Below, piece after piece: positions 35,525 to 45,405 of a stretch of DNA of 64,000 bases (positions within the stretch are counted from its first letter, which is position 1; every line of letters begins with the position of its first letter). The stretch comes from Methylophilaceae bacterium (lineage in GTDB: Bacteria; Pseudomonadota; Gammaproteobacteria; Burkholderiales; Methylophilaceae). A program made the position numbers and the translations under genes. The stretch covers positions 327,490 to 391,489 of the forward strand of contig JAOLWQ010000001.1 of the NCBI GenBank assembly GCA_028342535.1, in the 5' to 3' direction. Under the pieces are notes generated by a model. That model saw nothing but the letters and a program-made list of their open reading frames with translations, did no database searches and had not been told where the DNA came from.

Positions 35525-36091
35525 ATGAATAAATTTTTTGTTATTTTACTACTATTATCAACTTTATTGTCTTGTTCGGACAATAATTTAATTTTTAATG
35601 GGTCAAATTTAACAGAGGCCAAATTCAATTCTTATTTTGAACTAACTTCACACAAGGGCGAAAAAAAAACTACAAAAGATTTTAAGGGAAAAGTTGTTGC
35701 AATTTTTTTTGGGTTTGCTAGTTGTCCTGATATATGCCCTACGACGATGATTGAGCTTAAAAATATTAAATCTCAACTGGGTAAGAATTCAGATAAATTG
35801 GAAGTTTTATTTGTTTCACTTGATCCTGAGAGAGATACACAAGAGTTATTAAGTGCATTTATACCCTCTTTCGATTCTTCATTTATTGGCCTTACTGGCA
35901 GTATAGAAAATATTGAAAAAATTACACAACAATTTAAAGTTTATAGGAAAAAAGTTATACAAGGTGATTCCTATACGATTGATCATTCCTCCGGTATATA
36001 TTTGCTTGATAAAGAGGGTATGATCAGGGTTCGTCATCCTTATGGTTCAGAGATTCAATTAATCGTTGAGGATATTGAAAAGCTGATTTAA
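35525..36091 (+). CDS. SCO1/SenC family copper chaperone lipoprotein
   Basis: The N-terminus is a lipoprotein signal with lipobox LLSC (Cys17). The Sco domain has the copper-binding CPDICP motif (CxxxC) in FFGFASCPDICPTTMIELK and the distal histidine in YTIDHSSGIYLLD. Sco proteins deliver copper to the CuA site of cytochrome oxidase or act as thiol reductants in the periplasm. No oxidase genes are adjacent. Its stop shares a TTAA with the convergent YgjP-like gene. Confidence 0.94.
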   Translation: MNKFFVILLLLSTLLSCSDNNLIFNGSNLTEAKFNSYFELTSHKGEKKTTKDFKGKVVAIFFGFASCPDICPTTMIELKNIKSQLGKNSDKLEVLFVSLDPERDTQELLSAFIPSFDSSFIGLTGSIENIEKITQQFKVYRKKVIQGDSYTIDHSSGIYLLDKEGMIRVRHPYGSEIQLIVEDIEKLI

Positions 36092-36804
36092 TCTATTCTA
36101 TAGAGCCTAAATCCATTTTCTTTTAAGTACAGCTCTGCTTCCTTGTAATTTGGAAATAATAATTGGACTTGCTGCCAGAAATCACTTGAATGATTCATAA
36201 ATTTTAAGTGAGATAATTCGTGGCAAATTACATAATCAATTACATATTTAGGAGCTTGAATTAATCGCCAGTTTAGCCTTACCTCTCTTCTAGAATTACA
36301 AGTTCCCCATCTGGTTTTTGCATTTGATATCAATGTTGCTTGTACTTTTAAATTATTTTTATTACAGAGATCCTCAACTCTTTTGGAAAAATATTCAAGA
36401 GCATATTTCTTTACCCAAGCAATAAAAAATTTTTTTAATTTAGGTTTGTCTGATAAATTTTTAAAGCTTATAAAGCATTGATCATTCTTAATATATATAT
36501 TATTAACCCCTATTTTTAATATAATTAATATTTGTTTATTAAAAATTTTAAATATTTCACCATTACCAATCTTAAAAGGTTCTTCATTTTGAATAGTGAG
36601 TAATAATTTTTTTTGAATCCATTTTGATTTTTTTTGAAGTAATTGATGAATTTTGTAGTTTGTCATTAAGATTGGAGCATTAACAATAAGGCCTTTCGGT
36701 GTAATCTTTAAACTTATGGTGCGGCGATATTTTTTTATCAATTCATAGGTAATACATGAACCATCTTGCAGTTTTAATTGCTTAGTCCCAGATAGATTAA
36801 ACAT
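36088..36804 (-). CDS. YgjP-like M48-type metal-dependent hydrolase
   Basis: The C-terminal half has the zinc-protease motif HELSH in VIDYVICHELSHLKFMNHSSDFWQ, with the preceding SNAKTRWGTCNSRREVRLNWRLIQAP typical of YgjP/DUF45 proteins. The N-terminal half is a beta-rich domain (RRTISLKITPKGLIVNAP). The peptide substrate is unknown. It overlaps the upstream plsC by eight bases, a linkage shared by many betaproteobacteria (glyS-gmhB-plsC-ygjP). Confidence 0.92.
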   Translation of the reverse strand: MFNLSGTKQLKLQDGSCITYELIKKYRRTISLKITPKGLIVNAPILMTNYKIHQLLQKKSKWIQKKLLLTIQNEEPFKIGNGEIFKIFNKQILIILKIGVNNIYIKNDQCFISFKNLSDKPKLKKFFIAWVKKYALEYFSKRVEDLCNKNNLKVQATLISNAKTRWGTCNSRREVRLNWRLIQAPKYVIDYVICHELSHLKFMNHSSDFWQQVQLLFPNYKEAELYLKENGFRLYRID

Positions 36805-37504
36805 TTATTTTTACCATCTCTGATTCTATCCAGTCTTTAGCAATTTTATTTGCCTCTCCTGATGAAATATTAGATGTATCAATAGCTAAACCTATTGATA
36901 CTGTAATTTCTCCTGGATATTTAATGAGTGAATTTTTAGGCCAAAAAGATCCAGCATTATGTGCAACTGGAATAATATTTATTTTAGCTTTCTTCGCTAA
37001 CCATGCACCACCAATATGATACTTACCAATTTCTTTCGGTTTGATTCTAGTACCTTCTGGAAAAATAATAATACAAAATCCTTTACTTATTCTATCAACA
37101 CCCTGTTTCAACATTTGTCCTAAAGCCTTTTTTCCTGCTTTTCTATTTATGGCGATAGGAGATGTCATAGCTAATCCCCAACCAAAAAAAGGAATCCACA
37201 ACAGTTCTCTTTTAAGAACCCAAACTTGAGGCGGAAAAATTTTCTGAAAAGCAAGGGTTTCCCATGCTGACTGATGTTTGGATAAAACCATAAATGGTTT
37301 TTTAGGTATATTCTCAAGCCCATTCACTTTAAAATTTATATTACAAGAAATCTTCAGCCATAATAATATTGTTTTAGCCCATAAAGAAATAAATTTATAG
37401 CGAGCAATTGCCGATAATGGAAAAGTTAAAATTGAAAGAATTGTGAAGGGAATAGTGAAAGCCCACACGCCTAGTTGAAAAATTAAAGATCTTAATAAAA
37501 TCAT
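36797..37504 (-). CDS. plsC: 1-acyl-sn-glycerol-3-phosphate acyltransferase
   Basis: PlsC converts lysophosphatidate to phosphatidate in phospholipid synthesis. The HX4D-type motif appears as SKHQSAWETLA, with Glu where Asp is commonest, a variant known in this family. The second motif is IIFPEGTRIKP, followed by PVAHNAGSFWPK. One N-terminal membrane helix anchors it. The gmhB-plsC linkage supports it as the main PlsC, while the homologue at 4722-5438 is more divergent. Confidence 0.93.
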   Translation of the reverse strand: MILLRSLIFQLGVWAFTIPFTILSILTFPLSAIARYKFISLWAKTILLWLKISCNINFKVNGLENIPKKPFMVLSKHQSAWETLAFQKIFPPQVWVLKRELLWIPFFGWGLAMTSPIAINRKAGKKALGQMLKQGVDRISKGFCIIIFPEGTRIKPKEIGKYHIGGAWLAKKAKINIIPVAHNAGSFWPKNSLIKYPGEITVSIGLAIDTSNISSGEANKIAKDWIESEMVKINV

Positions 37505-38041
37505 TTATTTCTTTAAAATCTTTTCAACTGCTTGTGAAAGATTATTAAATACCCATGTATTTTTTGGGTAAGAGTTATTTACAAAAGTTTCTTCCCCTTT
37601 TCCAGTTTTAACTAAGATTGGTTGAGCACCAACAGATTGATAAGCTTCTAAATCTCGTGATGCATCACCTATTGCAGGAATATTTTTTAAGTTGGTATCA
37701 AAACGAGCACTTATTTCTTCTAGCATTCCAGATTTAGGTTTTCGACATTTACAATTTGCATCTTCAGTATGTGGACAATAAAAAATCGCATCAATATGCC
37801 CCCCAACTTGGGCTAGCAAATCCAGCATTTTTTTATTGATTGAATTCATTGTTTCGATATCAAATAAGCCTCTACCTATTCCTGATTGGTTAGTTGCAAT
37901 GATAACGCTGAACCCATGTTGATTTAATCTTGCAATTGATTCTAGGCTGTCTGGAATAGGAATCCATTCATTTGGGTTCTTAATGAAATCTACACTGTCT
38001 TGATTAATTACCCCGTCTCTATCTAAGATAACAAGTTTCAT
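37505..38041 (-). CDS. gmhB: D-glycero-beta-D-manno-heptose-1,7-bisphosphate 7-phosphatase
   Basis: GmhB is a HAD phosphatase in ADP-heptose synthesis for lipopolysaccharide. The nucleophile motif is LVILDRDGVINQDS (near residue 6), then IATNQSGIGRG, the zinc-binding CPHTEDANCKCRKPKSGML and GDASRDLEAYQSVGAQPILVKTGKG. At 178 residues it is complete. It lies between glyS and plsC with two and zero spacing bases, as in related genomes. Confidence 0.96.
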   Translation of the reverse strand: MKLVILDRDGVINQDSVDFIKNPNEWIPIPDSLESIARLNQHGFSVIIATNQSGIGRGLFDIETMNSINKKMLDLLAQVGGHIDAIFYCPHTEDANCKCRKPKSGMLEEISARFDTNLKNIPAIGDASRDLEAYQSVGAQPILVKTGKGEETFVNNSYPKNTWVFNNLSQAVEKILKK

Positions 38042-38043
38042 TT

Positions 38044-40134
38044 CTAATTAGCCAATTTTGAAATATCTGCCACACTATTTAAAGAGATGTGTAAGTGTTT
38101 TAATAAATTATGCCTATTTATTTTTATTCTTTCACTTTCAGAGTTAACCATAACATTCTCAAAAAATTCATCAATAGGATTTTTTAAATCAACTAAAGAG
38201 TTTAATGCGCCGATAAAGTCTTTCTTTCCTAGACCTTCCTTGATTAAAGGGTTAAGTTTGGTTATAACTTTGAAAAGTTGGATTTCTTCAGCTTCCTTTA
38301 AAAGTGACTCATCAACGTTACCAATTGACCCAGTATATTTTTTAAGTATGTTCGAAACCCTTTTATTTGCAGAAGCAAGATCTTTAGATTGCTCTAGGGT
38401 ACTAAATTTTTTAATAGCTTCTAGTTTCTTAATAATATCGTTTAGACGCTGCGGTTTTAAAGATATAACAGCATCAATTTCATTTGATGAGAAATTTTTA
38501 TCTTTCAGATAGTTTGATAATCTTTCATAAATAAATTCTTTTAAAATATTCATTGAATCTTTTTTGTCTTTTGGGCTATGTTTATCAATTAAGTTTGAGA
38601 AATTAAGTGAAATATTTTTCTCTATAAGTATGCGTATTAAGCCAATAGCATTTCTTCTTAAACTAAATGGATCTTTATCTCCAGTTGGTTGTTCATTGAT
38701 GGAAAATAATCCAATTAGAGTTTCAAATTTTTCCGCTAAAGCAGCATAGTCACCAAATAAATTTCTTGGTAATGAGTCTCCTGAAAATTTTGGTTTGTAA
38801 TGATCTTCGATCGCCGAAGCTATGTCCCGAAATTGAATATCTTCAGAAGCATATATTGCCCCCATAACTCCTTGAAGCGCTGGAAATTCACCGACCATAA
38901 GACTTAAAAGATCGGCCTTGGATATTAAGGCAAATTCTTTGTAATCAATATTTGATTTAAAATCGAGCTCCTTTGCGATATATTTTAATATCGTACCAAC
39001 TCTACCAGCCCTTTCTTCTTGAGTGCCTAATTTATTATGATAAACAATTGAGTTAAGCCTCTTTGAGAGAGACTTAAGAGACTGTTTTTTGTCTTGTTCA
39101 AAAAAGAATCCAGCATCAGCGAGTCTAGGCCTAATAACTTTTTCATTACCTTGTATTATATTTATTGGATCATTTGGCGTTAGATTTGAAACTATTATAA
39201 AGTGATTTGTAAGCTGATTATTTTTATCAAACAATGGAAAATACTTTTGATTTACTTTCATAGTTAAAATAAGGCATTCTTGAGGAATCTTTAGAAATTT
39301 CTCCTCAAATGAGCCAATTAATATATTTGGCATCTCAACCAATGCAGTAACTTCATTCAATAAAGATTCATCGTCAATTATGTGAAATTCCTCTTTAAAT
39401 GATTTAGTAGCTAAAATAATATCAGTATAAATTTTTTCTTTTCTTTGATTAAAGTTTGCAATAACTCCACCTATATCTAATAATATTTTTTCATAGTTAT
39501 CAGCATGATCAATATTTAAAAGCTTCTCTTTAGATTCAAATCGATGCCCAAAAGATTTGTTATTTGCTTCAAAACCAAGGAAAGATACTTTTAATATTTT
39601 TTCCCCATGAAGTATAAGTAAATTTTTTATAGGCCTTACAAAATTTACAGAACTCCACCCATCCGCTAACTGATAAGACATCATTTTTTTAATTGGCAAC
39701 TGATTAATACAATTATTAATTATTTGAGACAATATATCTTCAAGATTTATACCAGCAATATTCTTTTCAATATATAAAATTGTCTGACCTTTCTCATCTT
39801 TTCTTTTTATTCTTGTTATTGCTTCATCAGATTCATTCAGGGACTGTAGTTTTTTGGATAAGGCTTGTGAACACTGGCCTTTTGCATCAAATCCAATTTT
39901 TTCCGGCATAAGTTTGATTAATTTCTTTTTATCATCACTCCTATCCGCAACATTCAATATTTTGACCCCAAGTCTCCTTGGTGTTGAAAAAACTCTCATA
40001 TCAGAATTTTTGACTAGATTTTTTTCTTGTAATTCTTGTGTAATTAATTGACCAAATTTTTCACCTAGCTCTTTAAGTGAATTCGGTGGTAATTCTTCAG
40101 TTATAAATTCTATAAGTAGTGTATTTAATTTCAA
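38044..40134 (-). CDS. glyS: Glycyl-tRNA synthetase beta subunit
   Basis: GlyS is the tRNA-binding and editing-type subunit of the alpha2beta2 bacterial glycyl-tRNA synthetase. It begins [26 protein letters not shown] and includes [51 protein letters not shown] and a C-terminal anticodon-binding-like domain. The length of 696 is normal. Its ATG overlaps the glyQ stop by four bases. Confidence 0.98.
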   Translation of the reverse strand: MKLNTLLIEFITEELPPNSLKELGEKFGQLITQELQEKNLVKNSDMRVFSTPRRLGVKILNVADRSDDKKKLIKLMPEKIGFDAKGQCSQALSKKLQSLNESDEAITRIKRKDEKGQTILYIEKNIAGINLEDILSQIINNCINQLPIKKMMSYQLADGWSSVNFVRPIKNLLILHGEKILKVSFLGFEANNKSFGHRFESKEKLLNIDHADNYEKILLDIGGVIANFNQRKEKIYTDIILATKSFKEEFHIIDDESLLNEVTALVEMPNILIGSFEEKFLKIPQECLILTMKVNQKYFPLFDKNNQLTNHFIIVSNLTPNDPINIIQGNEKVIRPRLADAGFFFEQDKKQSLKSLSKRLNSIVYHNKLGTQEERAGRVGTILKYIAKELDFKSNIDYKEFALISKADLLSLMVGEFPALQGVMGAIYASEDIQFRDIASAIEDHYKPKFSGDSLPRNLFGDYAALAEKFETLIGLFSINEQPTGDKDPFSLRRNAIGLIRILIEKNISLNFSNLIDKHSPKDKKDSMNILKEFIYERLSNYLKDKNFSSNEIDAVISLKPQRLNDIIKKLEAIKKFSTLEQSKDLASANKRVSNILKKYTGSIGNVDESLLKEAEEIQLFKVITKLNPLIKEGLGKKDFIGALNSLVDLKNPIDEFFENVMVNSESERIKINRHNLLKHLHISLNSVADISKLAN

Positions 40135-41057
40135 CTTTTATCTCTTTTAGAATTTAAAGCTGCAATAACTTCTTCCGCCCGCTTTGAGTCTGCAAGAGGA
40201 AATCCTAATTTTTTTCTACTTTCTAAATAAGAATTAGCTACTAAACGCGAAATAGTTCTAATTCGACCAATATAATCAGCTCTTTCAGTTACGCTGATGA
40301 CTCCTCTAGCATCAAGTAAGTTGAATGTATGTGCTGCTTTTAACACTTGTTCGTAAGCAGGAAGTGCTAGGTTATTTTTAACTAAATAGACTGCCTGTTT
40401 CTCATGGGATGTAAAAGCAGTTAGCAGAAATTTTGAATCACTGTGTTCAAAGTTATAGGCACTTTGTTCAATTTCGTTTTGAAGAAAAACATCTCCATAT
40501 TTTAAATCTTTAGTCCACTTTATGTTGTAAATACTATCAACATCTTGAATATACATTGCTATTCTTTCCAAGCCATAAGTAATTTCGCCTGTAATGGGCT
40601 TACAAGCAATACCCCCTACTTGTTGAAAATAAGTAAACTGAGTAACCTCCATACCATTAAGCCAAACTTCCCAGCCCAAACCCCATGCACCTAAAGTAGG
40701 ATTCTCCCAGTTATCTTCCACTAATCTGACATCGTTTTTTTTGAGATCAAATCCAAGATTTTCTAGAGATTTCATGTACAAATCAACTATATTCTCTGGT
40801 GATGGTTTTAGCGCAACTTGAAATTGATAGTAATGTTGAAGTCTATTCGGATTCTCGCCATACCGTCCATCCTTTGGTCTTCTGCTAGGTTGAACATAAG
40901 CAGCTTTCCATGGCTCTGGACCAATAGATCTAAGAAAAGTTGCCGTATGAGAGGTTCCAGCACCAACTTCCATATCATATGGTTGAATTATGGCACACCC
41001 ATTTTTACTCCAATATTCTTGAAGATTAAAAATAATTTCTTGAAAAGTTAGTATCAT
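40131..41057 (-). CDS. glyQ: Glycyl-tRNA synthetase alpha subunit
   Basis: GlyQ carries the class II catalytic site of bacterial glycyl-tRNA synthetase. The start [47 protein letters not shown] is nearly invariant, with [23 protein letters not shown] and [21 protein letters not shown]. At 308 residues it is complete. It is immediately upstream of glyS, and a 76-base AT-rich gap separates it from lnt. Confidence 0.98.
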   Translation of the reverse strand: MILTFQEIIFNLQEYWSKNGCAIIQPYDMEVGAGTSHTATFLRSIGPEPWKAAYVQPSRRPKDGRYGENPNRLQHYYQFQVALKPSPENIVDLYMKSLENLGFDLKKNDVRLVEDNWENPTLGAWGLGWEVWLNGMEVTQFTYFQQVGGIACKPITGEITYGLERIAMYIQDVDSIYNIKWTKDLKYGDVFLQNEIEQSAYNFEHSDSKFLLTAFTSHEKQAVYLVKNNLALPAYEQVLKAAHTFNLLDARGVISVTERADYIGRIRTISRLVANSYLESRKKLGFPLADSKRAEEVIAALNSKRDKS

Positions 41058-41133
41058 ATTTTATTTATTTAATTAAGTTTACATTTTACTATTTTTTTAA
41101 AACACATTAAAGAATAAGGTATCAACCAAATTT

Positions 41134-42630
41134 TTATTTAAATAATATTTTTTTAAAATTTAAAAATATACTAACTCTGAGATATAGCAATAAAATTAGA
41201 ATACATATGAAATAAATTATAAAATTATTGAATAACATATATGGTGTTATTCCAGTATAACCCTGAACATCATACCTGAGTTCACCTGAGGTAAATTGTG
41301 GTAATTTCTTCAATACCTTGCCATCTTTTTCAATAAAAGCTGTTACACCAGTATTGGTAGACCTTATCATCATTTTTTTATTTTCAATTGCTCTTGCCTG
41401 TGATATTTGTAAATGCTGTTCAGCTGCAATAGATCTGCCATACCAAGCATCGTTACTTATATTTACCAAAACATGCGGCTCGCTAGTATATTTATTAAGC
41501 GAAGCAATCTCATTACCAAAAACATCTTCGTAGCATATATTTATTGCAAAACTCAAATCTCTAATTTTAAATAAATCTACTGATTTTTGTTTTCCTTTAT
41601 TTAAATTAGCAAAAGGAATATTAAGCCAATTTTTATAGACGTAACCTAGATATTTTTTTAAGGGTATGAATTCACCAAATGGAACAAGGTGATTTTTACG
41701 ATATGGATTAGTAAAACCTTTCCCAATAAGGAATGCCGAATTGTAGTATCTACCCAAATTTTTTTCAATTGCACCAATAATGATATGACTATCATTATGT
41801 GTAACATGATTTTCTAACTTTTCTATAAAACTTTTTGGTATTGTATTTACCTCAATTGGAATAGAGGTTTCCGGAAGGATGATTAAAGAAGCGTCACTAT
41901 CAAGTATTAGTTTCTGATAATGATTAAGAGATTTGTTAACCATATTTTTATTCCATTTTTTATCCTGAGAAATATTGCCCTGAATAAGTGATGTACTTAA
42001 AGTTTTTCCTATAGGCATTGACCATTCGATACCTTTGAGATATTGGCCAAATCCCCAAATAAAAATAAGGAAAATAAGTAAATATAATTTTTTTGAATTT
42101 TTTTTAAATAATTGAAAAATTAAAACAGCTGTTAGCACAACTAGAAATGAAATTCCATGAATACCAAGAATTGGCAAATAACCAATTAATGGACTATTTG
42201 GCACTTGAGTATATCCTAGTGAGAGCCATGGAAAACCAGTAAAAATAACACTTCTCAATAACTCAATTAAAGTAAAAAAAGCGGGTATAAAAAAAATATT
42301 ATTTTTGTATTGGCTAAGTAAAGAAAAGGGCAAAAAGAAAAGGGCAAGAAATAAACATAAGGACAGTGTTGAAACTAAAGCTATAAAAGGCGGCATTCCT
42401 CCGAATTGTTGCAAGCATATATAAATCCAATAAATACCAGTAATAAAAAAACCACTTCCAAAGACAAAGCTTTTTATTTTTGCTGATTCATTTTTATTTG
42501 TTATATAAAGGAGCCCAATAATGGATAAGAGTATAAGTGGGTAAAAACTAAAAGGTGCGAAAGCAAAAACCGATATCGCACCCAGAGAAAAAGGTATTAA
42601 GAAATTGCGGAGAATAATGTGAAAAATCAT
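41134..42630 (-). CDS. lnt: Apolipoprotein N-acyltransferase
   Basis: Lnt adds the third acyl chain to lipoproteins in the inner membrane. About seven hydrophobic segments occupy residues 1-215 and the C-terminus, around a nitrilase-like periplasmic domain. The catalytic Glu, Lys and Cys lie in LIILPETSIP, RKNHLVPFGE and INICYEDVFG. The gene serves the several lipoproteins encoded in this window. A nine-pair inverted repeat sits directly before its start, and no ribosome site is visible. Confidence 0.96.
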   Translation of the reverse strand: MIFHIILRNFLIPFSLGAISVFAFAPFSFYPLILLSIIGLLYITNKNESAKIKSFVFGSGFFITGIYWIYICLQQFGGMPPFIALVSTLSLCLFLALFFLPFSLLSQYKNNIFFIPAFFTLIELLRSVIFTGFPWLSLGYTQVPNSPLIGYLPILGIHGISFLVVLTAVLIFQLFKKNSKKLYLLIFLIFIWGFGQYLKGIEWSMPIGKTLSTSLIQGNISQDKKWNKNMVNKSLNHYQKLILDSDASLIILPETSIPIEVNTIPKSFIEKLENHVTHNDSHIIIGAIEKNLGRYYNSAFLIGKGFTNPYRKNHLVPFGEFIPLKKYLGYVYKNWLNIPFANLNKGKQKSVDLFKIRDLSFAINICYEDVFGNEIASLNKYTSEPHVLVNISNDAWYGRSIAAEQHLQISQARAIENKKMMIRSTNTGVTAFIEKDGKVLKKLPQFTSGELRYDVQGYTGITPYMLFNNFIIYFICILILLLYLRVSIFLNFKKILFK

Positions 42631-42634
42631 AAAT

Positions 42635-42663
42635 GTACTATTTTTATATTAAGCAAATAGTAC
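42635..42663. repeat. Nine-pair inverted repeat in the lnt leader
   Basis: GTACTATTT and AAATAGTAC are perfectly complementary across an 11-base spacer. The element begins five bases upstream of the lnt ATG and ends 29 bases from the stop of the upstream gene. As RNA it would occlude the normal ribosome-binding region of lnt. As DNA it could be a protein site. No U tract follows, so it is not a typical terminator. Confidence 0.6.
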
Positions 42664-42692
42664 TTTAACTTTAATAAAGCTTAACGACTAGC

Positions 42693-43103
42693 CTAGAAAA
42701 CGCTATTAGGTCTCTCAACATCATATTTTTTTGCTTCAATAACAGTTGTCTCATCAACTTCATTCATAAATACTACAGATTCAACATAGCCATCAACGAT
42801 ATCTAATTCAGTTGTTGGAAAGTACCTACCATTTTCATCGGTATTGATATTATGGTAATACCATGTCCTTGCAATCACATCGTTACTTGATTTCATTTTT
42901 AGCTCTATTCTTTTTGCCGGCTCTCCTAGGATATTGAGAATTTCATCAGGAGTTAAGATTCCAATTTTCTCTACAAACTTAATATCCATTGTCGGAAGCT
43001 CTGTCATGATAGGATTTTCGTCAACTGCCCCATCATTTTCATGATGATTTGCGAAAGAAAAAGGCAAATTAAAAAGGAAAAAAATTGCTATTAAATATTT
43101 CAT
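42693..43103 (-). CDS. Small exported protein with BamE/SmpA-like features
   Basis: A signal peptide (1-18, ending SFA) precedes an acidic segment and then a compact domain: ILTPDEILNILGEPAKRIELK, ARTWYYHNINTDENGRYFPTTELDIVDGYVESVVFMN. The helix, then the LGEP turn, then paired strands with a Trp-Tyr motif, recall BamE/SmpA-type folds, but no lipobox is present and it is not BamE itself. The function is unknown. It sits between corC and lnt, where most relatives have no gene. Confidence 0.7.
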   Translation of the reverse strand: MKYLIAIFFLFNLPFSFANHHENDGAVDENPIMTELPTMDIKFVEKIGILTPDEILNILGEPAKRIELKMKSSNDVIARTWYYHNINTDENGRYFPTTELDIVDGYVESVVFMNEVDETTVIEAKKYDVERPNSVF

Positions 43104-43165
43104 ATTTATACTCTTTTATAAAGTTATTATTATGAGTGCTTGTTATGGCAGTAAGTTCAAAAATT

Positions 43166-43993
43166 CTAACTCTTAGGGTTTGGTAAATCAATATTAATAA
43201 GAATAGAATGAATTTGCCTGCTATCAGCCCTTAAAATGGTAACATCAAAACCATCGAAAGAAACTTTTTCATTTCTTTGAGGAAGGTAACCAAATTTTTG
43301 AGTAATTAACCCACCGATGGTTGTAAATTCTTCATCGCTATATTTTGTAGCAAAATAATTATTAAAGTCAGAGATTTCAGTACTGGCCTTTACTCTAAAT
43401 TGCCTTTCTTGATCTTCAATAATATTATCTTCAGTTTCATCATAATCAAATTCATCTTCAATATCGCCAACAATTTGTTCTAATACATCTTCGATCGTTA
43501 CCATTCCAGCAACGCCACCATATTCATCTACTACAATAGCGATATGATTTCGATTAGTTCTAAAATCTTTAAGAAGAACATTAAGGCGTTTTGATTCAGG
43601 GACAAAAATTGCAGGCCTGAGATTGTCACGTACCTCAAATTCTTCACCAGAAGTAAATCTTAATAGATCTTTAGCTAAAAGAATTCCAATAACATTATCA
43701 ATACCACCTTCAACTACAGGGAAACGTGAGTGACTTGTTTTAATAACAAAAGGTATAAATTCTTCAATTTTTTTTGAAATATCAATAACGTCCATTTGTG
43801 ACCTTGGTATCATTATGTCTCTAACGTGCATTTCAGAGACATTCAATACTCCCTCAAGCATCATTAACGCATCAGAATCCATCATATTTTTTTCAAATGC
43901 AGATTTTAAAATATCTGCTAGCTGCTCCTTATCTTTTGGCTTGAGCAAATAATTCTTTATTTTCTTTATGAGTTCAGTTTTTTTCTTTTTCAT
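43166..43993 (-). CDS. corC: CorC/HlyC-family CBS-domain protein
   Basis: This is the soluble CorC form: no DUF21 membrane domain, two CBS domains (about 65-185, MIPRSQMDVIDISKKIEEFIPFVIKTSHSRFPVVEGG...VVDEYGGVAGMVTIEDVLEQIVGDI) and a C-terminal transporter-associated domain (about 205-270). CorC is linked to magnesium and cobalt efflux, but its action is indirect. It is 12 bases downstream of ybeY in the conserved miaB-phoH-ybeY-corC-lnt block. Confidence 0.95.
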   Translation of the reverse strand: MKKKKTELIKKIKNYLLKPKDKEQLADILKSAFEKNMMDSDALMMLEGVLNVSEMHVRDIMIPRSQMDVIDISKKIEEFIPFVIKTSHSRFPVVEGGIDNVIGILLAKDLLRFTSGEEFEVRDNLRPAIFVPESKRLNVLLKDFRTNRNHIAIVVDEYGGVAGMVTIEDVLEQIVGDIEDEFDYDETEDNIIEDQERQFRVKASTEISDFNNYFATKYSDEEFTTIGGLITQKFGYLPQRNEKVSFDGFDVTILRADSRQIHSILINIDLPNPKS

Positions 43994-44004
43994 ATAATAA
44001 AATT

Positions 44005-44448
44005 TTAACTATCTATGTAGGGATTTTGAAATCCGTATTTCTTTAAAATTTGAATTTCCTTTTTTTCCATTTTATCAGCTTCTATTTTCTTATCATGACT
44101 ATAGCCTAAAAGATGAAGATAACCATGAATTAAAAGATGGGCATAATGTGATTGAATTTTTTTATTTTGATTACTGGCTTCAGTTTTAATAACTGGATGA
44201 CAGAGAATAATATCTCCAATTACAGGATTTTCAGAAAGCGTAAAAGATAAGATATTAGTTGGTTTTTTTTGATTTCTATAACTATAGTTTAAAGATTCTG
44301 ATTCTTTTTTATCAACAATTCTAATTGTGATACTAGAATTTTGTTGAAATATAGAGCTTAACCAAAGCCTACAATCTTTTAGTTTTAAAATTTTATTTTT
44401 GTGAAGAGTATCTTGGATGCAGATAGAAATATTATCTTTTTGTGTCAT
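44005..44448 (-). CDS. ybeY: Endoribonuclease YbeY
   Basis: YbeY is a zinc-dependent RNase acting in 16S rRNA 3'-end maturation and ribosome quality control. The metal motif H3xH5xGxxH is visible in HLLIHGYLHLLGYSHDKKIEADKME. RNQKKPTNILSFTL is the conserved preceding segment. At 147 residues it is normal length. It is nine bases downstream of phoH. Confidence 0.96.
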   Translation of the reverse strand: MTQKDNISICIQDTLHKNKILKLKDCRLWLSSIFQQNSSITIRIVDKKESESLNYSYRNQKKPTNILSFTLSENPVIGDIILCHPVIKTEASNQNKKIQSHYAHLLIHGYLHLLGYSHDKKIEADKMEKKEIQILKKYGFQNPYIDS

Positions 44449-44457
44449 TAATTTTTT

Positions 44458-45405
44458 TCATTTTGTTATTTTTTCATATTTTTCGTATGCAATAATTATT
44501 TTTTGGACTAGTGGATGCCGCACAACATCTTCTGCGGTGAACTGAGTAAATTCAATTCCTTTAATTCTTTTTAGAATTTTTTGTATTTCAATTAAGCCAC
44601 TTAATTGCCCTTTGGCTAAATCAATTTGAGTTACATCTCCTGTTATTACTGTCTTTGTTCCAAATCCTATCCTAGTTAAAAACATTTTCATCTGTTCAGG
44701 TGTTGTATTTTGAGCCTCATCTAAAATTATAAAGCTTTTATTTAAAGTTCTCCCTCTCATATAGGCAAGCGGAGCCACCTCTAAAATACCTTTATCAAAC
44801 ATTTTTGTAACATTATCATATCCAGCTAGATCATATAAAGCATCATAAAGAGGTCTAAGGTAAGGGTCAACTTTTTGGGCTAAGTCCCCTGGGAGGAAGC
44901 CTAATCTTTCCCCTGCTTCAACTGCAGGCCTAACCAAAATAATCCTTTTAACTTTTTCACGATTAAGTGCATCAACTGCCGATGCAACAGCAAGGTATGT
45001 TTTACCTGTTCCAGCAGGCCCAATTCCAAAATTAATATCTTGGTTTTGAATATTTTGTAAATATTCAATCTGTCTAGGAGTTCTGCCTTGCAGTTCATTT
45101 TGTTTTGTCAAAAGCTGGGGAGATTTTTGTTGGCCTGAATGATTTATGTTATTTACCTGAACTAAGCTAAGCTGTATGTCCTCAGGATTAACTGGCTTAG
45201 TTGATTTATCATAAAAATCTTTTATTAGGTTATAACCAAGTTCCGTATTGCTTTTATTTCCATTTAGAATGAAACTTGAGCCTCTTCGGCTAATTTCAAT
45301 CTCGAGGCCAGTACTAATTTGCTTTAGATTTTCATCAAAAGGACCACATAAGTTTGATAACTTATTATTATCATCATCAGGCAGCTTTAAGTTTTTTTTA
45401 ATCAA
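44458..45405 (-). CDS. ybeZ: PhoH-like ATPase (YbeZ)
   Basis: PhoH-like proteins are RNA-linked ATPases that partner YbeY. The P-loop is FGIGPAGTGKTYLAVASAVDAL (near residue 133), with VRPAVEAGERLGFLPGDL and Walker B SFIILDEAQNTTPEQMKMFLTRIG. An N-terminal KH-like segment covers about residues 30-80. At 315 residues the length is usual. It overlaps miaB by four bases. Confidence 0.95.
   Translation of the reverse strand: MIKKNLKLPDDDNNKLSNLCGPFDENLKQISTGLEIEISRRGSSFILNGNKSNTELGYNLIKDFYDKSTKPVNPEDIQLSLVQVNNINHSGQQKSPQLLTKQNELQGRTPRQIEYLQNIQNQDINFGIGPAGTGKTYLAVASAVDALNREKVKRIILVRPAVEAGERLGFLPGDLAQKVDPYLRPLYDALYDLAGYDNVTKMFDKGILEVAPLAYMRGRTLNKSFIILDEAQNTTPEQMKMFLTRIGFGTKTVITGDVTQIDLAKGQLSGLIEIQKILKRIKGIEFTQFTAEDVVRHPLVQKIIIAYEKYEKITK

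Noticed and set aside
35428-35628. 66-residue minus-strand ORF between ilvE and the Sco gene
   Set aside because: More than half is antisense to the Sco signal peptide and the rest looks like random AT-rich translation. No ribosome site is visible.
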